Of a stretch of 64,000 nucleotides of DNA, positions 51,074-59,622 are shown piece by piece. The stretch spans positions 304,142-368,141 of the forward strand of contig CAVSQL010000001.1 of NCBI GenBank assembly GCA_963730065.1, read 5' to 3'. The position numbers and the translations under genes were made by a program. The number at the start of each line of letters is the position of its first letter. Position 1 is the first letter of the stretch. Below the pieces are notes generated by a model, which was given only the letters and a program-made list of their open reading frames with translations, ran no database searches and was not told the origin of the DNA. The stretch comes from UBA9676 sp963730065. GTDB lineage: Bacteria > Actinomycetota > Actinomycetes > Streptosporangiales > Streptosporangiaceae.

Positions 51074-52111
51074 ATGCCCATCGTAGGCGGGCTGGATATC
51101 CACCGGAAGCAGCTGACGTTCGACTATCCCGGCACGGTGACCGGGGAGGTGCGGCGCGGCCAGATCGCCCCGGCCGGCCGGGAGCACCTGCGGGCTTGGC
51201 TGGTGCGGTTCGCTGGGCGCGGCGACGTCGCGTTCGCGGTGGAGGGGTGCACGGGGTGGCGGTATGTCGCCGAGGAGCTGGCCGCGGCCGGGATCGCCGC
51301 GCATGTGGGCGAGCCGGCCGACACCGCCGCTGCCCGTGGCCGCAAGCGGCATGCCAAGACCGACAAGACCGACTCCGCGCACTTGCGCCGGCTGCTGGCC
51401 GAGGGCAGGCTGCCGGAGTGCTGGGTCCCGCCGGCGCAGATCCTGGAGTACCGGGCGCTGCTGGAGACCTACCACGACGTGCGCCGCGAGCACACCGCCT
51501 GGGTGCAGCGCATCCACGCGGTCTTCTTCCACCAGGGCGCGCCAGCGCTGGGCGAAGGCGCGCTGCGTACCGAGCAGGGCCTGGCCGCGCTGCGCGAGGC
51601 CGCGGCCGCGCACCTGTCGCCGGGCGGGCAGCTGCAGGTCGCCACCGCCCTGGACATGCTCGCCGCCATCGAAGCCCGCATGGAGGTACTGCGCACGCAG
51701 CTGCGTTATGCCGCCCGGCACCTCACCGGCGCGAAGGTCCTCGCCGCGCGGCTGTATGGGGTCGGCCCGGTCACCGCGCTGGCGCTGACCTGCTGGCTGG
51801 CCGGGGAAGGCCGGTTCTCCTCCTCCCGCAAGGCGGTCCGGTTCACCGGACTGGACATCACCGTCTGGTCTTCGGACCGCAAAGGCCCGCCCGGGCGCCT
51901 GTCCCGGCAGGGGCCACCGGTGCTGCGCTGGGCGGTGTATGAGGCCGGCAAGACCCACGCCCGCGCTTCGGCCCCCGACCACGGCTACTACGCCGCCGTC
52001 AAGGACCGCAAGAACAGCAAGCGCGCGGCCTTGCCGGAGGCCCGCAAGATCGTCCGGCAGGCCTGCCACATCCTGACCGAACTTGGCGACGACGCGCTCA
52101 CCGCCGCCTAA
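51074..52111 (+). CDS. IS110-family transposase
   Basis: 345 aa from ATG 51074 with GAGGAGG upstream. N-terminal DEDD/RuvC-like domain: GLDIHRKQLTFDYPG (first Asp), VAFAVEGCTGWRYVAEEL (Glu), KRHAKTDKTDSAHLRRLLA (Asp pair). C-terminal Tnp_20 part: LYGVGPVTALALTCWLAGEG, KAVRFTGLDITVW, RQGPPVLRWAVYEAGK. This is the RNA-guided recombinase type in which the bridge RNA, encoded beside the gene, chooses target and donor. The gene is uninterrupted and could be active. Element ends cannot be placed by eye because IS110 has no terminal inverted repeats. Confidence 0.92.
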   Translation: MPIVGGLDIHRKQLTFDYPGTVTGEVRRGQIAPAGREHLRAWLVRFAGRGDVAFAVEGCTGWRYVAEELAAAGIAAHVGEPADTAAARGRKRHAKTDKTDSAHLRRLLAEGRLPECWVPPAQILEYRALLETYHDVRREHTAWVQRIHAVFFHQGAPALGEGALRTEQGLAALREAAAAHLSPGGQLQVATALDMLAAIEARMEVLRTQLRYAARHLTGAKVLAARLYGVGPVTALALTCWLAGEGRFSSSRKAVRFTGLDITVWSSDRKGPPGRLSRQGPPVLRWAVYEAGKTHARASAPDHGYYAAVKDRKNSKRAALPEARKIVRQACHILTELGDDALTAA

Positions 52112-52945
52112 CCCCTCACCCATGCCGATGGTCACCAGCCCCGCGACGCGCCGGCGCCGGGCGGGCACACCGCAGCCACACTTCACCCGATGGGGAACCA
52201 CCGCGGCCAGCTCCCGCGAGCCGCTGTCAGCCGCTGCCGGCCTTGCCACCAAGGGCCAGGCGGGCGGCCTGATCAGACTGAGCGGCCGCATCCCCGCAAG
52301 CCGGGGACACCCAATCAATCATCTTGTCGCCGGGGCAGCGCCCAAGCCCCGTGGACCCAGGTAAGGCTGGCTGCTCCTCCCCCCGGCCCCGCCCACCACG
52401 GCTGGTCACCCGCACAGAAAGGCCCCGGCCTGAACCGCTGACCACACCCACGCACCACCACGGCTCCCTGCCCTGCCGCCTGGCAATGATCCGCTCCCGG
52501 GCGGCCGCCTCAAGGACGCCTAACGGCGCCGGCTACGCCGACCGGGCTCCCGCCCGGTCCTTGACCCGCCCGCCCGGTCGCAGGCCCGGCAGCTATCAGG
52601 GGCAGGGAGCCAACTTAACCATGCCCACACAGAGCAGCTCATGGGGCCGCAACGCCCAGGCCGAACCACCTTGCGGCGTCACCCGATACAGGTAAGGCGG
52701 CTCGGCGCACGTTCTCCCTGGCCCTCTGCGTTACTCAGCGTGATGCATCATCGACCTTGGCCAGCAGGACTCATGGCAACCGGTAGGAATCACCGCCTGC
52801 CCTCCTGAACGATCCCCGGCCGGCTTGATGCGAACGTGCCGCACCCACAGGTCGGTTCCTGTATCACCAGGAGCTTCCTCATCGCCGCAGGCCCGGAGCG
52901 GGTGAGGACGCGGCGAGGATGAGTGAGGCCCAGTCTGGGACGATT
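52112..52945. other. Intergenic, nothing recognised
   Basis: About 830 bases downstream of the transposase, probably containing the right end of the IS. Plus-strand translations are Pro/Arg/Thr-rich and unconvincing. Confidence 0.45.
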
Positions 52946-53042
52946 CCTAGCTGCAGGTGCAGGTCTGCGGTGATCTCGGCCGCACGGGTCGCCGTGCCCG
53001 GCGGGCCGCGTTAGGTGTCGGCCGACTGCGCGGGAGCCCGCA

Positions 53043-53153
53043 AAGGGTGTTATCGCCGGCGCGGTCCTGGCCGCAGCCCGGCGAACGGCCGGGCTCACCC
53101 AAGAGGACTTCGCCGAGGCCACGGGCGTGGCAGTCAACACCGTCAAGCCGAGA
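53043..53153 (+). pseudogene. XRE-type HTH remnant
   Basis: Reads AGAVLAAARRTAGLTQEDFA, EATGVAVNTVK, the helix-turn-helix of an XRE regulator that normally continues RWESG. After the Lys the sequence changes to Pro/Arg-rich translation of the repeat array. Truncated. Confidence 0.6.
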
Positions 53154-53229
53154 CCCAGGCACCTCGTTAAACCGGGTCACGCTAGGCCGCTTGGCATCTC
53201 CCCACCCGGCGAGTGGGCACGACCCGTCA

Positions 53230-53368
53230 GGTACAGGTGGTACGGCCCTCAGGTACGGCCCAAGGTACGGCCGGGGTACGCCTCGGATGGCATTCCGGGT
53301 ACGGCCGAAGGTACGGCCTTGGGTGCGGGCAGGAGGTACGGCGACAAGTGCGCCACAGGTACGGAGCC
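53230..53368. repeat. Phased GGTACGG iteron-like array
   Basis: GTAC-centred copies of GGTACGGCC start (at the G of GTAC) at 53231, 53240, 53253, 53265, 53276, 53299, 53311, 53336 and 53359. From 53240 on, spacings are 13, 12, 11, 23, 12, 25 and 23, i.e. multiples of about 12 bp, on one face of the helix. Consistent with a cooperatively bound origin, excision or partition site. Confidence 0.65.
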
Positions 53369-53474
53369 CTAGGTGCGCTTCCGGACAACGGCGGCGTACG
53401 CCGCAGCGGACTGCCGCGGACATGGCGAGGCCCCGCCTCCCAGGGATGACGGGGCCTCGAGCCGCGCCCGAAGC

Positions 53475-54077
53475 TCAGCCCTGGCGCGTGCACTTCTCGC
53501 CGGGCTCCAGCCAGTGCGCGCCCTGGCCGGCGTCGCCGGCGTGAGCGCACAGCACCCGGTGTGTGGCCGCGTAGGCCTTCATGGCGCCGGGGTCCGGCTC
53601 GCCCGCCCGGGCGATCGCCGCGGCGTACTCGGCGTCATCCATGCCGGACCTGCCGGACCTGCCGCCCAGCTCGCCGGTCCACAGCCGGTGCTGGCCCTCG
53701 GCCCAGTCCCGGTACTCCTGCCGTGCCTGGCCCTCGGTGCAGCCCCGGGCGCCCGCCACCTGCGCCCAGGTCGCGCCCGCCTGCAGGGCCCGGTCCACGT
53801 GCGCCGGGTGCCGGTATATGCGCGCCACGACTTCGCCGGTGGCGAGCACCTCCAGGCGCTCGGCCAGGGTCAGCGGCTCATCGTCGCCGGGCCCGTGCTT
53901 GGCGGGGTCGTACTCGCCGCGGGCCCTCAGCGCAGCGTAGGCGCGGGCCAGCTCCCCGCGCATGGCCAGTTCGTCGCGCCGTTCCCGGGCCGGTGTGGTG
54001 GAGGGGTACGCGCTGGACGCCTCGTGGTAGGTGATCGGCCCGGCCTCCCGGCCGCCGCTGCCGGCCTGACCGGTCAC
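53475..54077 (-). CDS. AICE/phage-type hypothetical protein
   Basis: 200 aa from GTG 54077, overlapping the end of the upstream gene. Helical: ELAMRGELARAYAALRARG, LTLAERLEVLATGEVVARIY, RHPAHVDRALQAGATWAQVA, GARGCTEGQARQEYRDWAEG. The middle resembles an HTH in small regulators found in Streptomyces integrative elements and prophages. The C-terminus is Cys/His-containing (THRVLCAHAGDAG). Likely second gene of a two-gene operon. No function is established. Confidence 0.7.
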   Translation of the reverse strand: MTGQAGSGGREAGPITYHEASSAYPSTTPARERRDELAMRGELARAYAALRARGEYDPAKHGPGDDEPLTLAERLEVLATGEVVARIYRHPAHVDRALQAGATWAQVAGARGCTEGQARQEYRDWAEGQHRLWTGELGGRSGRSGMDDAEYAAAIARAGEPDPGAMKAYAATHRVLCAHAGDAGQGAHWLEPGEKCTRQG

Positions 54078-54520
54078 CGCTGGCCCCCGATCTCGCGGGC
54101 CAGCTGCCGGTACCGGTCAGCGGCGTCCAGGTCGTCAGCGTGGCGATCACAGCACCCGGCAGGGTGGGCCATGCAGTCCTCGCACCGCGCATCCGGCCCG
54201 GCCGTACGATAGGCCACCGCGTCGGCGAGCGCGGCCAGCATCGTCTGCCGAGGTCCTTCCGGGAACACGACGACGTTAGTGGTGGCGTGGCGGGCGTGTG
54301 CCCGGCTGATAAGCCCAGCGACCACCGCGCACGTGGCCGGCTCCCACCCGGCCAGCCAGCGCAAGATCCGCTGATCGTAAGCCCCCAGCTGGACCCCGGC
54401 GGCGGTGCAAGCGTCCTCTAGCAGCCGCTGCAGTCCGTCCTGCCATGACCCTGACGGGCTATCGGTGATGTGGCGGGCCGATCCGTGGGCCTGCCGCTCG
54501 GTCTCGTACGGTTCGGTCAT
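54074..54520 (-). CDS. AICE/phage-type hypothetical protein with a Cys/His cluster
   Basis: 148 aa from ATG 54520 (GAGGAGGACAGGACC upstream). A central helical part (LEDACTAAGVQLGAYDQRIL, CAVVAGLISRAHARHA) and a C-terminal zinc-like motif CEDCMAHPAGCCDRH, then DLDAADRYRQLAREIGG. This pattern is widespread in actinobacterial integrative elements and phages, where it is annotated hypothetical. The GGACAGGACCATG leader recurs before the zinc-ribbon relic at 55042. Confidence 0.75.
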   Translation of the reverse strand: MTEPYETERQAHGSARHITDSPSGSWQDGLQRLLEDACTAAGVQLGAYDQRILRWLAGWEPATCAVVAGLISRAHARHATTNVVVFPEGPRQTMLAALADAVAYRTAGPDARCEDCMAHPAGCCDRHADDLDAADRYRQLAREIGGQR

Positions 54521-54705
54521 GGTCCTGTCCTCCTCGGTTGGATGGGGCTAGGCCCCGCCTGGGCGTGCTCGCGCCGCGGCGGGGCCGCTTGGGTTGGGGA
54601 TGCCGCCTCCGCACGCCGGGCGCGCAGGCGGCCGAAGAGATGGCGTTAAGGCCTTCCGGGGACGGGTCTGTGCGCAATCTGTGCGCACATGGACCCTGGG
54701 AACGC

Positions 54706-54751
54706 AAAAGCAGCGGTCCCCCAGAGTCGTTGACCCTGGGGAAACCGCTGC
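54706..54751 (-). terminator. Terminator of tRNA-Ser transcript
   Basis: On the minus strand, immediately after the tRNA 3' fragment, GCAGCGG and CCCCAG arms (54736-54751 and 54710-54724) form a hairpin of about 15 bp followed by TTTT (54706-54709). This is the natural terminator of the tRNA gene. Confidence 0.8.
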
Positions 54752-54760
54752 TCAGAGGGC

Positions 54761-54815
54761 GGAGGCTCGGGGATTTGAACCCCGGAAGGGCGCGAACCCT
54801 AACCGCATTAGCAGT
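54761..54815 (-). other. tRNA-Ser(GCU) 3' fragment: attachment site of an integrative element
   Basis: Minus strand carries the anticodon loop CTGCTAA (anticodon GCT), the 3' half of the anticodon stem (TGCGG), a serine-type long variable arm, the T-arm CCGGGGTTCAAATCCCC and the acceptor 3' strand GAGCCTCC. Beyond 54815 the sequence (GAGGA) cannot pair with the anticodon stem and no 5' half follows, so this is the duplicated att core left by integration, with the intact tRNA expected at the far side of the element. Confidence 0.85.
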
Positions 54816-55041
54816 CCTCTCCCCTCCCTGCTGACCGCTTCTGGCCGCTACCGGCTACTACTGAATGTGCAGGTCAGCGACCATGGCCGCTGCTGGCCGC
54901 TGCTGGCCTCACACGACGGCCGCCGACCCTGTGGGGCCATCAATGGCCCATCACACACCCAGTTACAAGGCGGGCCGCCTCATGCGCTCAGAACGCTGCG
55001 GCGGCCCTAGATCCCATCCCCTACGCGGAGAGGACAGGACC
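54816..55041. other. Left end of the element, nothing recognised
   Basis: About 225 bases between the att core and the zinc-ribbon relic. It includes short CTG/CTGGCCGCT-rich repeats (TGGCCGCTG near 54840-54900) but no gene. Confidence 0.45.
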
Positions 55042-55214
55042 ATGCAAAACAAGATGCCAGACCCGGCAGCGACTAGGCGCCGGACCCGCCCCGATATGTG
55101 TGGCGTGCGTCGGCGATGGCTTCAACCCGGACGGGCGGCCCGTGCCTGCGCTGCCAGGGCACCGGTATCGACCCGGACCCGCTCGCCCCTACCGGGATCG
55201 CGGTGGCGTCATGA
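55042..55214 (+). pseudogene. Zinc-ribbon small protein, frameshifted
   Basis: After the leader GGACAGGACCATG the ATG at 55042 opens a short frame. The recognisable protein lies in shifted frames: CVACVGDGFNPDGRP and then CLRCQGTGIDPDPLAPTG to TGA 55212-55214. The two CxxC pairs with GxG repeats form a DnaJ-like zinc ribbon, common in small AICE and phage proteins. At least two frameshifts. Confidence 0.6.
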
Positions 55215-55284
55215 CCGTCGATCAGTGGTCCAGTCGCGCAAGACCCTGGTGCCATCTGCGCCTATTTGGGCTTGGCCTGGCTGG

Positions 55285-55770
55285 CTAAGGTGCAGTGGCG
55301 ATGGCCGAGACGACCGACCCAGCCAGGACAAGGAATCCTCCTGCAAGAATCAGACTCCAGCCATTGATGCCTGCGAACGACCGGGTGAGCAAGCTGCGGG
55401 GATTCAGAAACTTAGGCAACGTTTCTGGGCCGCTTGGCGGCATATCATAATGCGTCTCACGGCAGATTACGACGTTCTCGGGACCCGGATGGTTCACATC
55501 CGAAACATGAACATGCTCGTGCTGTATGAAGAGCCCGTATGCCCTATCAAGCTGGACGAACGCTCCGGCGATAACGGCAACGCCGCCGATCGACATAAGA
55601 ATCGAAGCTGTGAACAGCATGCGGTCATCGTAGACCCGATGCAGGCCGCTGAACCGGCATTTGCTTGCCGTGGCGCAGGCGCAGAAGCAGGCGACGAGGG
55701 CAGCTGCGATCATTCGCCACGCCTGGTTCGGCGCGCCCAACTGCCACAAATCCGCCTCGCATGGCCACAT
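55285..55770 (-). CDS. 3-TM membrane protein, low GC
   Basis: 161 aa from ATG 55770, or 142 aa from ATG 55713; neither has a strong ribosome site. Hydrophobic segments: IAAALVACFCACATA, LFTASILMSIGGVAVIAGAF and GWSLILAGGFLVLAGSVVSA at the end, with a middle soluble loop (HEHVHVSDVNHPGPENVVIC). GC is clearly lower (around 50-57%) than the surroundings, pointing to recent acquisition from another source. No family recognised. Confidence 0.6.
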   Translation of the reverse strand: MWPCEADLWQLGAPNQAWRMIAAALVACFCACATASKCRFSGLHRVYDDRMLFTASILMSIGGVAVIAGAFVQLDRAYGLFIQHEHVHVSDVNHPGPENVVICRETHYDMPPSGPETLPKFLNPRSLLTRSFAGINGWSLILAGGFLVLAGSVVSAIATAP

Positions 55771-55787
55771 CCGCTCAGGGCCGTCCG

Positions 55788-56390
55788 ATGACAGGCGATA
55801 GATACCGGCCGCTGACCGCTGCCGCGGTGCTGCTGGTGGCCACGATCGCCGCGGTCGTGTCCTACATGCACGTGGCCACCCTGGCGCTGGCATACGGCCA
55901 GCCGCCTTTGGCCGCGTACCTGCTGCCCCTGTCGATCGACGGCCTGGTGGCCACCTCCAGCCTCGTGCTGCTGCGCTCGGCCAGGGCGGGGGTGTCCGCC
56001 CCATGGCTGGCCAGGACCGGGCTCGTGCTGGCAGTCGTGGCCACCTTGGCCGCGAACGTGGCCAGCGGCGCGGCGCACGGGTGGCCGGGTGCGCTGCTGG
56101 CCGGGTGGCCAGCGGTCGCGTTCGTCATCTCCGCGGAGACAGCCATCGCCATGTCCCGCCGCAGGGTGGCCACGGAGCGGAGAGAGGACGCGGCACCTGC
56201 GCAGCCAAAGCGGATGGCCACCAAGCGGCCAGCGGCAGCGGACACAGAGGCCGCCGTCCTGGCCACCCTGGCCACCGATCAGGACATGACTAACGAGCAA
56301 CTGGCCGAGGCGGTTGGGGTGTCCACCCGGACAGCCCGCCGCTACCGGACACGCCTCACGGCCGCGAGCAACGGCCACCCCAACGAATAA
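55788..56390 (+). CDS. DUF2637 (SpdB-like) membrane protein with C-terminal HTH
   Basis: 200 aa from ATG 55788. Four transmembrane helices in the DUF2637 pattern: LTAAAVLLVATIAAVVSYMH, LAAYLLPLSIDGLVATSSLV, LVLAVVATLAANVASGAAHG, LAGWPAVAFVISAETAIAM. A basic linker leads to a HTH at the end (MTNEQLAEAVGVSTRTARRY). Such genes lie immediately upstream of traB in Streptomyces AICEs and resemble the intramycelial spread proteins Spd. Transcribed toward traB. A perfect 13-bp hairpin (56395-56441) separates it from traB. Confidence 0.88.
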   Translation: MTGDRYRPLTAAAVLLVATIAAVVSYMHVATLALAYGQPPLAAYLLPLSIDGLVATSSLVLLRSARAGVSAPWLARTGLVLAVVATLAANVASGAAHGWPGALLAGWPAVAFVISAETAIAMSRRRVATERREDAAPAQPKRMATKRPAAADTEAAVLATLATDQDMTNEQLAEAVGVSTRTARRYRTRLTAASNGHPNE

Positions 56391-56394
56391 AGCC

Positions 56395-56441
56395 CCCGGC
56401 CCGGGTGTGAGCGCTTGACGGGGCACAGCACCCGGGCCGGG
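56395..56441 (+). terminator. Strong hairpin between DUF2637 gene and traB
   Basis: CCCGGCCCGGGTG (56395-56407) pairs perfectly with CACCCGGGCCGGG (56429-56441). It could attenuate readthrough into traB. Confidence 0.75.
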
Positions 56442-56470
56442 TCTCCCATCCCGAAGGAGGGATCTCCACT

Positions 56471-58512
56471 ATGTCAACCGAACCGATCGACGGCAGCGAA
56501 GGCAGCAACGTCGTCCAGCTCCACCCGGATCGCACCCCGCTCACCGAGGTGCCTCCGGCCGGCGCACGTGGCCGAGGCGCCCGGCAAGCGGCGCCCGGTC
56601 ATCCCGGCGCAGTGGCAGCCCGGCAACATCGGCGGCACCATCCGGCAGGCGGCCGGGCTGCAAGCGTACCGGGCCGCCTACCACGGCATCCGCGCTCCGG
56701 CGTACCTGTTTCTGACCGTCTGGTATGCCGTCCGCGGTGCGCACGTGCTCGCCGGGCGCCTCTCCGGCATGGTGGGGATGGGCTGATGGCAAGACCCTGG
56801 AGAGCCAGGCGGTCGCCGCGGGCCGGGCGGGTCATCACGACGCGATGCGCGCCCATACCGAGGGCAAGAAGACCCGGGGCACCCGGGGCCGGATCGTGGC
56901 GGTCTGCGCCGCTGTCGCGCTGGTCCTGGTCCTCGCGCTGACCCGGGCGCTGCCCGGGCAGGCGTGGCTGGTCTTCGCCGTGGCCGGTGTCCTCGTGCTC
57001 GCGCGGCACGGGCGCCCGGCCTGCTGCCCGATCGTCCAGCGTGCTGTGGTGCCTGGCAGGTATGCCGAGCCGTCGCAGGACATCATCCTTGACGCGCTGT
57101 CCGGGCTGGGCATCCCGGCGCTGACCAAGGCGGTCACCGAGGGCCGGGGCGTGGACTTCATGACGCCGATCCACCGCGACGGGCCGGGCTGGTGCGTGCA
57201 GAGTCGACCTGCCCAAAGGCGTCACCGCGGTGGATGTCATCGACAAGCGGGACAAGCTCGCCTCCGGGCTGCGCCGCCCGCTGTCGGCGACGCTGGCCGG
57301 CGACGGTGCCGAACGAGCATCCCGGCCGGGTGGAGCTGTGGGATCGGGATTCCGGCGCGCTGAACAAGCAGCAGGTGGGACGGTGGCCGCTGCTGCGCGG
57401 CGGGCAGGTCAGACCTGTTCGAGCCGGTGCCGTTCGGCGGTGACCAGCGCATCAAGCCCGTGTCCATCCTGCTGATGTTCGCGTCCGTGCTGATCGGCTC
57501 CAAGCCCAGGATGGGCAAGACGATGGCGCTGCGGATCCTCGCGCTGGCCTGCGCGCTTGACCCCACGGCGCGGATCCGCGCCTGGGAATTGAAGGGCACC
57601 GGAGACTTGTCCGCCTGGAGCCCGTGGCGCACGAGTACGGGTCCGGCGCCGATGACGCGACACTGCGCGGCTGCCTGAAGTCGGTGCGGAAGATCTACAC
57701 GAGCTGGACGTCCGCGCGAAGACCATCCGGGAACTGCCGAAAGAGCAGGCACCCGAGAACAAGGTCACGCCGGCGCTGTCGGCCAGGCGCAGCCTGGGCC
57801 TGTTCCCCGAGGTGCTCATCATCGACGAGTGCCAGGAGGCGTTCAGCGATCCCGAGCTGGCCGCGGAGTTCGAGTTCAAGGTCAGCAGGATCGCCAAGCG
57901 CGGCCCCGCGCTCGGCATCATCTTGCTGCTGGCCACCCAGCGGCCGGACGCCAAGTCACTGCCTCCGGCCATCGCGTCGAACATGGGTGTGCGGTTCTGC
58001 CTGCGGGTCCTGGGCTGGCGGGAGAACAACATGGTGCTCGGCGACGGGATGAGCGCAAGCCGGGTACAACGCGGTGAACTTCGCCGAGTCCGACAAGGGG
58101 ATCGGCTATCTCGCCGGTCACGCCGATGACGTCCAGGTCACGCGCTCACGTACTACATCGACGCCAGGTGATGGCCGACCGGATCGGGCTGCGCGCCCGG
58201 GCGCTCCGGCAGGCGGCCGGAACGCTGTCCGGGTACGCGGCCGGGGCAGGACGTCAGCGAGGAGGTGCGCAGCTTCGCCGCCGACGCGCCGAGCATCTTC
58301 GGCGCCGACACCAAGCTGTGGACCGAGACGATCGCCACCCGGCTGCGCGAGCAGATTCCTGGCGTCTACTCCGCCATCACGCAGGATGCCGTGGCGAGCC
58401 AGTTGCGCGCGGCCGCGGTGACCGTCAAGGACGTTCGGGAGACCGGCAAGCCGCCCCGGAAAGGGTGCGAGCGGCGGCCGTCGAGGCAGTGACGGAGACC
58501 GGCGATGCGTAG
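56471..58512 (+). pseudogene. traB: traB-type FtsK/SpoIIIE DNA translocase, about ten frameshifts
   Basis: ATG 56471 follows GAAGGAGGG. The protein can be followed across frames: NVVQLHPDRTPLTEVP; VIPAQWQPGNIGGTIRQAAG and a membrane segment; TRGRIVAVCAAVALVLVLAL; SQDIILDALSGLGIPALTKA; VDLPKGVTAVDVIDKRDKLA; GRVELWDRDSGALNKQQVG; DLFEPVPFGGDQRIKPVSIL with Walker A GSKPRMGKT; KVTPALSARRSLGLFPEVLI (Walker B IIDEC); GIILLLATQRPDAKSLPPAI; KGIGYLAGHADDVQ; and the C-terminal winged-helix-like end DTKLWTETIATRLREQIPG. This is the double-stranded-DNA pump of AICE conjugation. Breaks near 56562, 56784, 57196, 57310, 57410, 57622, 57705, 58068, 58140 and 58250 make it non-functional. Confidence 0.88.
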
Positions 58513-58709
58513 CACCAGAGCCCGGGAACCGTCGCGCTTCCGCAACGCGCTGACCAGCACCGTCGCCAGCCGCGACATAGCCAGCCCGCCGCAACGCGCT
58601 GGCCTGCCGTGTAGCGGTGTAGCGGCAGATCCGGCCGCTGGCCCCGCGGATCAGCGCCTAGACGAGTGCCGCGTGTGACCAGCGCGGGGCGCAACGCAAC
58701 GGAGGACGG

Positions 58710-58835
58710 ATGCCCGACGATCACCCCGACTACCGCGACTGTGAGGACCAGGACTGTCCTCGCTTCCCGTGCCGGGTCTACAAGGAGGGCCTGCGACGCG
58801 GATTCGAGCTCGGCTATGCCGAGGGCTGGGACTGA
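58710..58835 (+). CDS. 41-aa Cys-containing AICE protein
   Basis: ATG 58710 with GGAGG five bases upstream, ends TGA 58833-58835. The protein is acidic at the start (MPDDHPDYRDCEDQDCPRFP) and has CRVYKEGLRRGFELGYAEGW. The pattern CxDxxCPRFPCRVYKEG is frequent in small proteins next to traB in actinomycete elements. Just downstream a second YAEGFAAG-type block continues in another frame, so the original protein may have been longer. Confidence 0.6.
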   Translation: MPDDHPDYRDCEDQDCPRFPCRVYKEGLRRGFELGYAEGWD

Positions 58836-58948
58836 CTGCTACCCGGTCGCCTACGCGGAGGGTTTCGCCGCTGGCGTCACATCCGCCACGCCTAGCAGCC
58901 GCTAGCGCCGCGCTCGCCCCGACCGGGCACCACGTCAGCCCGGTCACG

Positions 58949-59212
58949 GTGGTCCTGGTTCTCGCCGCGGTGCTGGCTGTCTACGCCCTGGCCTGCCTCG
59001 CCTCGCCGACCCGGCGCTGCCCGAAATGCAAGGGCGGCCGGGTCGTCATCAAGAACGGCCGGCCCGGCCGGTGTAAGCGGTGCCGGGCAACCGGCCGCAC
59101 GTCCGGCGCCACCGCGGTGCACCGGTTCTGGTGGTCGGTGGCCGGAGACCGGCTCATGGAGCGGCGCCGCGCCAGCAAGCAAGAAGTAGCCCGCACAACC
59201 GAAGGAGACTGA
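58949..59212 (+). CDS. Membrane-anchored zinc-ribbon AICE protein
   Basis: 87 aa from GTG 58949 (start uncertain; no strong ribosome site). One hydrophobic helix (VVLVLAAVLAVYALACLASP), then a zinc ribbon CPKCKGGRV...GRCKRCRATGR and a basic tail VHRFWWSVAGDRLMERRRAS. The same TM + CPKC...CxRCxGxGR design is typical of small proteins encoded beside traB in Streptomyces elements. The stop at 59212 is two bases before the next ATG. Confidence 0.65.
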   Translation: MVLVLAAVLAVYALACLASPTRRCPKCKGGRVVIKNGRPGRCKRCRATGRTSGATAVHRFWWSVAGDRLMERRRASKQEVARTTEGD

Positions 59213-59213
59213 C

Positions 59214-59592
59214 ATGAACTGCCGCTACCCCGAACACCACAGCTCCGGCGGAGGCCGGGGCGGCCCCATCGCCGCCATCTTCGCCGCGATGATCGCCGCC
59301 GTCGTCCTCGGCCCGCTGCTGCACTGGCTGGAGATCGCCCTCGCCTGCATAGGCGTCGGCACCGCTATCACCGCAGGGTTGGTGGTGCGGCGCCGCTGGC
59401 GCCAGCGCCAGGCGCTCCCGCAAGGCCGCTACATGCCGTGGATGCAGCCCCAGCCGCAGCGGCAGCAGTTCCCCGCCCGAGCAGCCGCCTGCGGCCAGCC
59501 TGGACGGCGGGCGGGAGCACCTGCACCTGCACCTCGGCGGCCTCAGCCCGGAGCGGGCCGAGGTGATGCGGCAGCTGCGCGGCGGCCAGTAG
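59214..59592 (+). pseudogene. AICE membrane protein with HLHLH tail, one frameshift
   Basis: ATG 59214: MNCRYPEHHSSGGGRGGPIA, two hydrophobic helices (AAIFAAMIAAVVLGPLLHWL, IALACIGVGTAITAGLVV), Arg and Gln/Pro-rich linker. Near 59490 the frame shifts and EHLHLHLGGLSPERAEVMRQ, LRGGQ ends at TAG 59590-59592. Unshifted, the frame would run on to 59801 as Arg/Ala/Pro-rich sequence. The HLHLHG relic at 2331 kb position 2331-2402 belongs to the same family. Confidence 0.6.
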
Positions 59593-59622
59593 CTGCCGCC
59601 GCCCTGGGCCATCCAGCAAGCT

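Noticed and set aside
53230..53396. CRISPR array
   Set aside because: The GGTACGG repeats are too short and spaced at 11-25 bp, without uniform spacers or cas genes. No CRISPR array was found in the window.
54594..55010. Plus-strand open frames over the tRNA fragment
   Set aside because: They run through the tRNA 3' half and its terminator; a common mis-annotation next to tRNA genes in GC-rich genomes.
58505..58678. 57-codon plus-strand frame directly after traB
   Set aside because: Has an ATG overlapping the traB end but an Arg/Pro/Ala-rich translation and no recognised family; not listed as a gene.
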